From contig JAFFSR010000237.1 of assembly GCA_017163975.1 (NCBI GenBank), positions 2,418,001-2,482,000 on the forward strand: a stretch of 64,000 nucleotides of DNA, in the 5' to 3' direction. The notes below the pieces were generated by a model. It was not told the DNA's origin. It worked only from the letters and a program-made list of their open reading frames with translations, and ran no database searches. Below, piece after piece: positions 38,881-52,000 of the stretch (positions are counted from its first letter, which is position 1; the number at the start of each line of letters is the position of its first letter). The stretch is from Anastatus disparis (taxonomy: Eukaryota > Arthropoda > Insecta > Hymenoptera > Eupelmidae). The position numbers were made by a program, and so were the translations under genes.

Positions 38881-41800
38881 GACTCGCGTAATTTGGTATA
38901 TTTATACATACTTATTTAGTTTGAGTAAGTTCAATATGAGATTAACATTAGTGTAATGAATACACTAAATAATTTAACAAATAATTCTATATATGTGTAT
39001 ACCAGATCGACTCATTCAAATGTATACGTGAAAAATAAGGTACCGACTTATGCTTGAATGAAATATTCAAATTCAAGAATAAAAACAAAGGATTTGATTA
39101 TTAAATAATATTCCAGACATAAGAAGCCGGTCTTCATTAAATATTTAAGATTAAATTAAGAATTTAGCGTTTCGCAAGACGAAAAAGGTTTTTGGGTAGA
39201 AACATAAATTTAAAAGAAGAGAAAAAAAGAAGTGAAATTAAATTATAATTGCTTATGAAATGCTATAATTTCTTTCTTTTATAATATCTTAAATATTCAT
39301 TGTTTTTGTTTTATGCGTTTAATAAAAATAAAGAAAGAAATACGCTTAATTACTTTCTATTCGTTAAAAATTAATATTCCATAAATTTGTATATATATAC
39401 ACAGAGTACAATGTTAAATTAAAGCATTTTTTTCTTCTTTTATAAGAATCCATTTCCACAAGCCATAAACAGTATAAGGAGATTCGAAAGATAAAGTAAA
39501 ATGAGAACTCTATAAAAACGGTGAGTCTGTGAATCCAAAATATGTTAATTCATTCGGCGTTTTAAATCACAGGCTGAGATAGTAAAAGAAAGAAGAAAAG
39601 TTGAGAACTCATCTTCAGGAATTCAGGGGAAAGGAGCGAAAGAGAGAGAGAGAGAAAGAGATTTCGTTTTCATTTTTTAAAATGCCTCTAGGGATTTATA
39701 GACTTTTAAAAAGTCTATTATAAAAATTGTTCCTCGGATGAAAGTCAACGAAAAAAACACACACATCACCCACTTGACCTCTTCGACAAAACCTATGATC
39801 ATTTTTTTTTTCAGATACCCACGTGCACATATATGTGTGTATATCATTTCTTTTCATTAACGTCAAGACTTTCGATTTTAAGAATTTCGAGAGATGCACT
39901 GCTATGAATTTGTAAATAGGATGAGGAGACAGAAAAAGTCCATTTGTCAACCGATTTTACTTTCGCTGTCCATACGGGCTATTATTTGGTTACATGGTTT
40001 GATTATGCATTGGAATTTAAAATTAATAATTCTATTTCAAAATTTCTATTGTCACTGCATTAGAACGATTTATTTTTTGTGTAATCTAATGGGTTGGAAA
40101 ATTTTTATTGACAACTAGGAAAAGTTAAAATTTTTCTTTCTAGTTGTGAAGTAATTAAAAATGTTTAATTTATGATGATTTAATTTTTTAGTGATAATAA
40201 AAAACTATAAATTTAAAGATAAAACCTTTAATTATTTTAATTTGTTTTTAAATTTAAAAACGATTTGAAAGAAAATAAGATGAATTATTTTATAAACTTG
40301 AAGATAAAAATTAAATTTTTCAGCTATTAAATAAAATTTTATAATTTATGATTCTATAAAAAAATAATAAACATTCAATCTGATAACAATAGTTTTTAAA
40401 TAGATTTATTAACTTTGAAATTGATCCATGATCAAACCTAGAAAATAATATCCTATTAAATTCACGTTATGAACTGATTATATAAACTTTTTATAAGTAT
40501 TTACTTTAATCTCGTTTAACATTAAGACAATAAAATTAATAGAAAAGAAAAATTGAAATTACTTGGTGACATTAATGTCAGTGTTTTTGACATCCGCTTC
40601 ATACTTTTATTAATAATTTCCTTATCCGTGCTTTCTTATCAATAGCTCAGTTAATTATGTTTCTCGATATTTAATTTTCCAACGATTTTGATTTAAAATG
40701 AAAATATTTATTTTATTCATGTTCTTTTAAATATTTTTCTGAGCAGTTTGAATCTTAAGGAGGTAGTTAATAAAATCTCCAAAACGTTAATGTGAATTAA
40801 TGAGATATAAAAAGTATATTTAAATTTTTTTTAATATTTCACACGTGAATACCAACAAAATTCATCTTTTGCCTAAAAACTGAAATTTCTATTTCTGTAT
40901 TTTTATTTCTTATAAATATTAAAAAATAAATTTCAAATTTTGCATAAAAAAATGCATTTCTAATAACCGATATGAAACAACCTTAGAGTATGACATAAGG
41001 AAAAAAAAATTTAATTGTCAAGACACGGAAGGATTATACATTTCGAAACATCCCGAATAACCAAATAACAACCGGTACAAAAAATTTTTTCTTCCAACCA
41101 TGAGGTATGTTTCATTAAAAAATAAAAAAAAAAATGCCTTTTCCGGAAACCTTTTAGTTTCGTCTATTCGACCAAGCGTTGCAAACTTTATACTATAAAA
41201 CTATTGAGTAATAAATTAATTGATTCGCGCGGCACAGAACAGAAAGAGAGATGGATTTTAAGTCTTTTAAAATCCACGCCTTCGTTTATTAAATGGCCTG
41301 AAAAGAGTAGAAAACAAAAAAAAAGCGTAATGAAAATGTCAACAATCCATCTACTCAAACATTCTTTGTTCTACGGATGAACGTGAAAGTCTTGTTTTAT
41401 TTTTATTTCCCTTTTTTTTCGTTATTACGTAATTAAAAAAAAAAGAACTAAGTGACCATTTAAAAATGTATAGGTATATTTGTTTATACTTTTTAAATAT
41501 TATATAAACTTGGGCGATAAAAAATAATATTACCTTTTTATTGACAGGTAACAATTAAGAGGAGATACAATCGTTTTAAATGATTTATTTAACTTTTAAA
41601 CGTTCAACGTTACTACTTGATGGTTAATGAATTTAGTTAGTTTTTTAATGGAATCTATTTCTGGATTTTTCTGTAATTAAAGAAAAATATATGTATAGTA
41701 AAAATCAGATTGATTTAATAAGTATTTAGTAATTAAAAAATATTTTTTAATTTAGAGTGGACAGAAATTAAATTCTGATTTTAAAAATGTAGTAATAGCT

Positions 41801-43600
41801 TTTTTCTAAATAACTTTCTTTTAAGACGTTGGATTGATATAAGAGACATAAAATGCTTTATCAATGTTAGAATTTTAAATAGGAAATAAATAATCGAATA
41901 TTTGATAATCGGATGAAAATTGAAGATTGACAAATTATAAATACGCAAGTTTTTCAATATTATACATTTTAATGAAGACGATGATAAGAATTCGATGAAA
42001 TAACTTTTTTCTTTGATAACTTTTTACTCATGGGTGGTACTTTTAAAATTTTATTTTGTTACGAATGGTAATTAAAATTAATAAGTTTTAATGAAATCAT
42101 CAAAAAACGCATCTTAAGGCCAATCAACTAATCATCCTTTACGTAATTTTAATTAACTGTATATTCAAATCGGATATAATTAAATAGAAAAAAACAAGCT
42201 TTTTCTCGAATTAAAAAAAATTGTTAATGCATTATTATGATGCTTTATCAGTCATTAGATTTATGTTTTTTTAAAATCATTATATACAAAATGTACATTT
42301 CTTAAAATTTTTTGTCAAGCCTTTGGTTTGCTTTCTCAAAGTGAAAATTAATCTATCGCTTAAAAAATCTTTTTTTCATAAGTACCCATATTTATTATAC
42401 ATGCATATCTGAAAATTCAGAGAATCCAAAATATTCAATTTAGAAAACAGATTCGATGCTCGTAAGTGTTCAAGGAATGAAGATATTATAAAATCCAAGA
42501 AATAAAAGATGCTTCGTAAAATTAAGGTCAAAATTTAAGAAAATTTGTATTTTATTATATTTTTTTATTTTGGAAAGTTATATTTTAATTGAAAAAAAAT
42601 AAAAATTTCTTTTTTCCAAAGTAGAACTATAGAAAGACTATTCTAACAACAAAAGTGTCCCATTTATGAGACACAATTTCATACTATATTTTAAAAATCT
42701 GTTCCATATACCTAGAAACACTTGTAATCTACTTTATTTGATTTTTGATTAATAAAAATTATGAAATTAGCATTATTAAAAATGTATACCATTTTATAAA
42801 AATGCAATGTAATATTCAAACAATTATAACATTTTATTTAACATTTTTTACAAATACCCTCAAATTTCAATTAAAAATTGATTTTTATTTTCAGATTAAT
42901 CAATTTTTAATTTCAGATTTAAGATCTTAAAATTTCATTATAAACTCGTGATCCAAAATTTAAGTCATCTCCTTCTTATTATTCAAACATGCGAATTTCG
43001 GTAAACTCTTTCGTAAAAATCTAATTTTCCCAACCCTATATTTTAAAAAATTCTCAAAAAAAAAAGTTCAAAAATACCATCGCATAATTGAACCCCCGCA
43101 AATTTTACAACAAAGATAAACACCAGGATTATTCAAAAAGGATCGCTCGAAATCTCTCACGTATCTGTATATACATGTATACATCTATATATATATGCGC
43201 TTGTGGTAGCAAAAAAGTAAAAAGGAAAAAAAAAAGCGGAGTAAAGCACATTCACCGCATGTATTTCATTTCCCCCCCACCCGTCGAAGTTTTGTACCCA
43301 CTAACTAAAAAAGAAAAAAAAAACCTCCGGCATAAGCGCTCCTTTGAAGAAATGCTTCTTCTCTTCCCCTTTATAGTGTATAGTTGTTGTTTGGGAGACG
43401 TAAGTAAAACTCCCGGACGTTTTCCGATCTCCTGCAGTCTCGATCTCCTTCTCATCGCCGAAACTCTATCCGGTGTTTATAATATACAACTAATATATAC
43501 ATATATATATGCACGGACAGAACGAGTTCGTTTAATATACGCGCGCTTATGCTTTAAACTGCCTTTCTTTCAATTTTTTTATTAAAAAAGTAAATTTTTT
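38881..43600. other. Intergenic DNA between divergent genes
   Basis: AT-rich with a GA microsatellite (39641-39660) and a C-rich/CpG patch at 43250-43460. Open frames such as 43088-43585 are low-complexity. No exon or repeat family was recognised. Confidence 0.5.
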
Positions 43601-43772
43601 TTTAATTTTTGGTTTTTTTTTCTTTTTATTGAAAAATTTTTTTTTTCTTTTTATACTGAAGAAAGCAAAGGTATAGATAATTGAGATATTAGGACATTGG
43701 TTTAATAATTAATTATATTTTTGAATAATTTGAGAAGAAAAAATATTGAAAAAGTGTAATATACTCGCCACG

Positions 43773-43895
43773 ATGTGGCGAAAGTTAAGCGTGTGCTGTC
43801 TTGGTACGACGATCCTATTGCTACAGATTTGTGTGCTTGTCAAGGCGGAAGCTGGACCATCAATTTTGTCTTCTGAAATTCCTCAATTGCAACAA
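43773..43895 (+). CDS. First coding exon of a secreted or membrane protein (rest outside or undetected)
   Basis: ATG in the context GCCACGATGTGG opens 41 codons: a basic start (MWRKLS), a hydrophobic core with TTILLLQICVLV and a likely cleavage after KAEA, then GPSILSSEIPQLQQ. A consensus-like donor (CAA/GTTAGT) follows at 43896 in phase 0. This is a typical signal-peptide exon. Only about 16 mature residues are present, too few to name a family. No matching second exon was found in the next 20 kb, so the first intron is probably over 20 kb, as in many insect neuronal or cell-adhesion genes (inference). Confidence 0.65.
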
Positions 43896-45830
43896 GTTAG
43901 TACTTTATTTATATAATCAGTGCTCTAGTCGGTAATTAGTGTGTTAAGGTTTACATTAATTTCTTTTTATTTTTTGTGTCTTAGTTAATTTGTATTACAA
44001 AATTTTAAACTTATTCTAACTATCCTTGTGAAATCTTATCTTTTACAAATTATTAAATTTATTTCCTAAAAAAATTTGATAATTTTAAAATTTTTATTTT
44101 CATTTAAAAAACATTTTAATTTTTTTATTTGACGATTTTTTAATTTTTATCAAAGAAAGTTCTTCGTGTTACCAAATTTTAATAATCCAACTTTTATAGT
44201 CTTATGATTAAACAGTATAAAAATCAAAGTTATTACAAACTAAATCGAAGCGCGCGTACATTAAAAGCAAAGCGAACTTGAAAAGTAGCGAAAAAAAAAG
44301 AATCCTAAACGAAGAACTTTCACGACTTTTAATATGTCCACGTTTGTTTTTAACGCCGTGATGACTCGACGCGCTACGCAACCATGAAGTCCCTCTATCA
44401 TTATCGGTCATTGCCAGGACCACAAAAAAAAACGAAGACGATACAAGCAAAAAAAAAATAAGCAAAAAAAGAAAGAAAAAAATAAACTAAAAGAAAGCGA
44501 CACTATTAATTTATCCGTGTAGTATAAACCAATGATCAATTTGTTCGAAGCAGGAACTGAAATAAAAGATTGAAAAAATTATCGAACTTTTATTGTAACA
44601 ATATAATATTTATTGTGCCTTTAGATAACCGTAGGATTAAAAATGTTCCTTTAACGTCCACGACATTGATTTTACGATTGGCATTTAATTGGTATTAATG
44701 CTTGGATGCATAATAATAATGTCGTTGTTAAAAACTTTTTAAGATCAACAATTGATATTTAAATGTAATCTCGACTTTTACTTCTTCGATCTCGAAGGTT
44801 TTTTTATTCGACTTTTAAAGTTTGTGATCGGTGAATAAAAAAAAAGGAAAAAATAAAAGAAACATTTTCCCACGAAGTTTAACAACCTTTCCAGAACAAA
44901 CCATTGATTTACTGATACACCGATTTATACACAGATGCAGCCTGTGTATGATTAAAAATTACAAGTAAAAGTTTTTAATAAGCATTCAATCAAGGAGCAA
45001 ACAGACTAGAAAATTTTTAATAAAAAATGAGAAAATTTGCAAAACGTGTATAAATAAAGCGAGCGAAGATTTAGTTATTCAATGTCTTAAGCATCAAAAT
45101 TGATGCTCGACGACGCGTGAGATGTAAACAAAAATTACATTGTAAATCTTGCCGAGGAATTAAAAAAGATTTTCTCTTCGCGAAGGCAGCTTTTGCTCGA
45201 AGAGGCCGTACAGCGTATGGCTTGAAAAATTTATCGCTGTTATGCTTATGCGCGGTGACGATAAAATCTCCGTACTTTAAAGTTTTTTTAAAGCAGAAAA
45301 AGGAAAAACGAGAAAAAAACAAAAGGAAAAGAAAAGAAAAAAATTTCGCTTTTAAGTATTACGTTAATGTCTGGGGCTATTCTAAAGGATACAGACTCGT
45401 AAAAGGTTTCAAGTTACAGTCTTTTATATTTTTTATATATTACAGAGTAACAATTGTCATTTGGAAGATTCTATAGGCCATTAAATTTTAGGTTAAAATC
45501 AAGCCGCTTAAACTCAAGCCATTTTTTCGTCTAATAAAAAAACTTTCACCCTTAAAATTTTTATTGCCATTGAAGGTATTAATGATTATATTTTTTTTTC
45601 TGCGGTAATAGTTGCCCATTATTTTTATACGAAAACCAATTATTTTTTTAAAATTGATATTAAATAGAGCTATTTTAAGTTCATTTGTTATCATTAAAAC
45701 AATGTATCTTTGTTTTAAAGATACTTTTCATAACCACACGGAGAAATGTACACTGAAAAATGTATTTATAGTTATATTGTATCAAATGTCAGAATTAAAA
45801 TGTTACAGATATATGCGTGTAAAATAAACA

Positions 45831-46025
45831 CAAAAAATTTGTAATTTTAACACACAAATACTTTTCATATGATTAAACAACAAAATTTGTGTCAAAATTG
45901 ACGAATAAATCGTATGCAAATTTAAATACCAAAATTTGCATACGATTCATTCGCAATTTTAGCTCAAATTTTGTATTTTAATCATCTGAAACATACATGT
46001 GTTAAAATTACAGAAAATTTTTCAA
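45831..46025. mobile_element. Foldback element (long imperfect inverted repeat)
   Basis: Two arms of roughly 80 bases are imperfect reverse complements: the left begins GTAATTTTAACACA (45841) and the right ends TGTGTTAAAATTAC (46011). In the centre GTATGCAAATTT pairs with AAATTTGCATAC, leaving a loop of only a few bases. Pairing continues a little outside both ends. No coding capacity; best read as a MITE of undetermined superfamily. Confidence 0.75.
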
Positions 46026-49000
46026 AATATAGTAGCAAATCCCTTCTAAAATAGTTTTGAAAGTACAGAATATGCAATCGTACAAGAAAAACCTGCATAA
46101 AAATTTAATTTTAAGTAATATTTAAAGTATTCACAATTGAAATAAATACAAATTGAAACAACGTGGTAACCGTATAATTCTGTCTTACCACCCCAGACCT
46201 ATTCTACTGAACGTTTCGTTAATGTATTCTAATCATTTCTCGAATAAGACTTTTACAATTGGATTCGTGTTTTTATGTGTAGCTTTATATAATCCCGTAA
46301 ACTGAATGCAATAAAAATGAACTGCCAAAGCTTAAACAATTTCAAATGAAACAACTCTTAAGTCTAATAGAGCAGTTTTTCATACTCTAATTGAAGTGAA
46401 AACACACACATATAGCTCTGTTTTTTTTTTTGCACTTAGCCTAAATTTTCATTTTAACAAAATTTTTTAAACTTTCTATTATAGTTTAGAAAGAAAAAAA
46501 AAGAAAGATTGAAAGAACAAAGGTTGCGTATTTCATATTCATTAATTTCCATCTTACGATCCTCGAAAGAAATGGACCATTTACCCAAAAGAAAAGAAGC
46601 AAAAAAAAAAGAAACAATCAATCTTACATAAAAACAAGCGTGAAAAGAACAGTTTAAATAAGACAAAAGCATGCACATACATACCCGGTAAGTCTCACGG
46701 CGTATCCATGGCATAATTGAATCTTAAAGCTTATAGAGATTGTTATAGCCCATACATAAAATCGTGTAACAAGTCAGACGGAACGATATATATACACGTA
46801 TATAAAAAGCCTTCTGAGCGCTCGCGAATTGATATCGCTCCCAGCCGTATTCACCCCCGTATTAATATTCGCACACACGAGAGCTCATACACGTACACAC
46901 TTACATATCCATTGCAGTAAATTTTAAGCGTGTTCACGAGAATCCGCGAGATGACGTAAGCGAGTCCGAAACTATATGAGGCACGAAATATCTCACAAGC
47001 TCACATGTATCCTTTGCCTGATATCATGGCCGTTAATCGTTTTAAATAGAAAATTTCACTGATCTGTACACACACAGCGTTCTTCCGCTTTTATTTTCTT
47101 AAAATTATATCTATATCCATCAAGAGCATTGCACATGCGAGTTCATGATATATAAACTTCTATAGTCCTTTTTTTTCTCTTCAAAGTGCAATAATCTTAT
47201 TAAAGGCTATGATTAAAGTAATTAAAGGGGATAAACAGAAGTTAATGTATCAGGCATATAGTAATAATTTCCTAAAGGCCTTAATGGTAATTACAAAATC
47301 TTACGGGTAGACGCTTTAATGTGAGTTTAGTTCATTAGGGAATGGATATGTTAGTTTATATACATTGTCAGAGATTTATATTTGATGTGTGTATATCGAC
47401 TGTGCGCTGCTCTCATTTCTGTGTAGTTTTTTTTCATAAGCGTTAATCTTATCTTATTATTTAATATGTGGAGCAGTTACGGTAACGCGGTACACTTTTT
47501 TTCGCGAATGCGCGGTGCGAAAGATGCGTCTTATTTTTTTTCTCACATTGTATATATCGAGGGAATCGTTTTGTTTTGAATGTTTAATTAAATACAAAGT
47601 ATTCTAAGTCTTGAAAAGTTTTAAAAAGATATTTAAAAATTAAAACAATAAGTTATATAATATCGCATTAGTAATAATTTAATCGATTTTACTATGGGAT
47701 TGTAACTATGAATTGAGATTACAATACGAATTAGGCTATATAAAATTTTTAAATTAAATTCATTTCGTATTTACAATGATATTACAATGATATAACCGTG
47801 CTTTCACAAATCTGAAAAAAAATGTTTTATTCTGATTCAAATTGGTTTTGATAAATGTTTGTTCTTTGAACGAAAATATATAATAAATGTTGAAAGGATT
47901 TATTATGACGAAATACAATACATTATAAAACAAATTAGTTTGAGCCACCTACGACCCCTTGCTAAATTAAAGATTGCGTAAGGTAAAGGATAAAAGGATT
48001 ATTTATAATATATTTTTTTTTCCAATAAAGAACGAAAAGAAAACGAAAAAGTGAAACTTCTCCAATTCGTTTACACTAAACTCTGTTGTACATTATAGAT
48101 ACAAATTTAAGTAGCAAATCGAGTGCGCGTAAATCGATGTTTAGTCGCGTGTAAAAATAATACATATACGAAAATTGCGCAAAAGGTTAGAGCAGCATTA
48201 GAAGTACAAAACGTATATCTGTATCTATGTAAGTTAGAGGAGCGGCATGTACGAGCACACTGCTCTTGAATTAGCATGAATGAACGAAAAAAAAAGAGAG
48301 CCAACGGTAATTTAAAAGGTATTAACTTGGACTTCCACATGGCAAAAAGCGAAAAGTTTCGAAGCTTCGTTAATTCGAACTTTAGAAATAATTAACTTCG
48401 TGTTAATTCAGAGTTTCTTGGATAAATTAACAAACGAGAAAAAAAGAATATCTAATTATAAATTATTTTTAATTAAACATAAAATCCAAACGTAATAAAA
48501 AGTTTAAATTGAAATTTATTTTGCTTTATAATTGAATCGGAAATACAAGCCAATCATCGATATATATATCCTTTGTATGTAATATAGCCTAAAAGTACCA
48601 TATAGAAATCGGCCTAGTCACCGAGTGAAATCTATAATGCAATTACAAGTCCATATATATAAAAGACAAGGGTCAGAAGTCAGTATACACGCCAGTGGGC
48701 ATATAATAAGTTCTACAAACGTATAGTATACACATACATTAAAGCGCAGCTGCAACACTTATATATATACATGCATTTGCCCAGCCTCCTTTATACACGT
48801 CACCCGCGCGCGATAGCCATAGTCGAGTCAAGGTTCTGTGAAAATCTAAGTCGTTCCCATGGTTATGTACCATGAGCATATATAAATATATAATTCTATT
48901 ATATATATTTATATATATGGTTATGTATATAATTTTATGTAGTCATTGGTCGACGTAATGTTTTTAAGAAAAGAAAAGAAAAATGCCAAATTTATACTGC

Positions 49001-52000
49001 TGCAGTTACAGTATGAGCTGACCGATGTTTCGATAAAAAAAAAGCGAACGTGCTATTTTGTGCACATCGATTTACGTAATATTTTAAAAGCACTACTACC
49101 GTGGGTCCGAGAAAGGTAAAACGCGAGGGAAGTTATATCGGATGAGTTACAAATAGTTAGTTTTCGTAATTTTTCTTTTTAGAGAAAGAGAGTCAGAGAG
49201 AGTTTCGCATAAATTGGCTTTTCTACTTCCTTTGCTTTCTTTGGTCAATCGCTAATTGCACCGGTTACAAATAAATATTGTTACATTTTATTGTGGAACT
49301 TTAATTTATTTATTGAAATAATGCATTTTCCATAATTGTAGTTAAAAGTAATAACTATTGACGTTTTATGAGCTGGATATTCGGTAAACTTAAACTTTAA
49401 AGATTATACAATTAATAATGTCAAATTCTAACTAAAATAAATGATTTAAGATTATCGTAAAAGAGAAATTTAAATCCATCAATTGATAATGTAAAAATGT
49501 TTGGACGTAAAATAGTTATACCTTCATTACTTTTTTATAAGAATAACATTAACATTCAGGTAAATGAAATTTTATTCTAATTTTATTTTTATTATTTTTT
49601 TATTAATTTGACAGTAAGACCGATAGAAATATTCTTCGATTTAAAATCAAGTGGTTATTAAAAAGTTTATTTTCGGAATCTTAACCTAGATCATTTGAAT
49701 TTAAATTTGAATTTATTTTCTACATAAAAAAGTACTAAAAAATCGAATATTAATATCACTCAATCACACACTTTCAGTCCACATCTCAAATACAGTTAAA
49801 AAAAAACAGTAAACACTAACGAAAAGTTTCTTTTTTTTTCTAGTACAGTAAAAAAAAAAAACTGCTTATGTATAACAGGACAACCGTTTCCCACTATAGC
49901 GCATCTCATAGCTCGTTAAATTTTCTCCGCGAGTTGACGCTCGCACCTACATGCTAATGATAATTAAGAAAACGTTTTAATCACCGACTAACACGCGAGG
50001 ACGAGCTTAACAGACCCCAAAACCAGAAAAGAGAAAAAAAAAATGACGAAATTTTCATATTAAGTGTACAAAACACACACACACCGGGAAGCTGTGTATA
50101 CTCGTATTATACAAAACTCACCAATGCATTATTACAGCTTTACAATACAAAAGAAAATGTAAACAGTAGATAAAACAAAAAAAAAAGTGAAGAATTCAGA
50201 AAGTCAGTGAGAGAAAAGAGAGAAAAAAAGCTTATAATGTTGGAACGGTTAAGCATTGCGTCAGTTTTGTTGGTATTATAAAGAGACGTAAGACCTTCTT
50301 TATAAAACGCTCGAACGCAAAAATAATTAATGGTGTGGATAATAGCTTTACATTCTATATAAAACCGAGAGCGCATGGAAAAATAATACGTATAAAAAGA
50401 TATTTTCTTCCTTTTGCCATTATATATATACACACAGATATGCGAACGTTATATTAGACGAAATTCCTAAACTGATTAAAATCGTCTTCCTACAACGTAT
50501 AACGTTATCCTCGGATACATACATAAGTGAATTACCTTTTAAAGGCACGTCTAATTAACATGAAGGGGAAAATATAGTATTTTGGTTGAATCTCGCAATC
50601 GAATCTTTTTAATGAATTTCCGTTTTTTCTTCTCTTCTTTTGGATGCATGGATGTTTGCCTGGGCGAGACCTTAATGAATTTCGTGAAATTATTTTTTAG
50701 TCATTTTTGTTTATTTTATATTTCAAAATGACGATTTTTGCAATATACTTAAAAGTGAAAGTTTTTAAACATTCGGATGATTGATTTTACGATTGGTAAT
50801 TAAGAAAAAAAAGGAAAAAAAAGACAGGAATTTTCAAACCCCAAGAATAAGAAAAATAGTATCATTTAATTAAACTTGGGTGCATGCATAATTATTAGCT
50901 TTATTGTCTTATAATTCAGATTAAGCAAGCGCATTAAAAAAAAGAGAGAAAAAAGAAAAAAAAGGATGAATGAACTTTAAATACAGTAATTTCTCACGTG
51001 TCTTCTAAAACAATACATCCGAAGAAAAAAAAAAATTCAAATGATGATTATAACTTCAATAGACACTTTGACAATTAATCTATAAATGAAAGTTAAATAT
51101 CAAAGACGAAGTTCAAACAGATCGAAGAAAATATAAACATCGAATCTTCGTGATATATACGAACGATTCCATTAAATTCTTATATATATCGACTTCTTCC
51201 TACGACACACACGTTGACAAGCAACAGCTTATAAAGGAAAGAAAGAAAAAAAAAAGATTAAATCATCGTGCAATAGGATAGACCTTTCACTCGAGCTTAT
51301 AATACACAAGTCGCACGCCTTTTAACATTTTCTTCTTCTAATATATCTATACGTGCACGTATACATACGTGATACTGTTCGTGTACGCTCTTTTTTTTTA
51401 TATTCATAAGACTTTTGCGGTTTTTCACTATATTGTGAACGGAAATATATATATATCGAGAGCTAAGTGACTTCCGCTCTGTACCTTATACACATGGTGC
51501 ATGTACACTTTTGTTTTTCTTTATTTCTTACCTTTTTTTTTTATTTGTCGTTGTTGGCGGAGTACAGGCGGATTAGTCTTTACCTCTTTTTTTTTTCTCT
51601 ACTGGGAACGCGGAACGAGGAAAATGTATTCTTTATGCATTATTTCGATGGTATTTTAATTTTTCTTCGTTTTTTTGTTTTGTTTTGAAGAAGCTCTGGA
51701 ACATTAGTTTTTGTTACGATTGTTCGAGTATGGTATGCGTACTTTGGTCCTTTTTTATATTTATTTTTATATAATTCCACATACGTTTGTACATAGATAA
51801 ATTGTGATTACATTTACAAGTTAAACTTTATTGTTGTCTGCCAATTTATTTAATAAGAAAGAAAAAAAAAAGACCAGATTCAATATTAAATCTATAAAGT
51901 AACGCTATAAATCGTAAAATATGAAAGTGAGTCTTTTGTGCGAAACACAAGACTTTCATAGTTTTCATGCTACAAGCTTATTATCCGCGATAGATTTTCT

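Noticed and set aside
43088..43585. 165-codon open frame upstream of the signal-peptide exon
   Set aside because: Made of lysine runs and TATA-type repeats, overlaps an opposite-strand frame, and does not join the exon at 43773 in frame.
45071..45476. Overlapping open frames on both strands
   Set aside because: Mirror-image frames over a short palindromic patch, with poly-lysine ends, no splice support and no domain.
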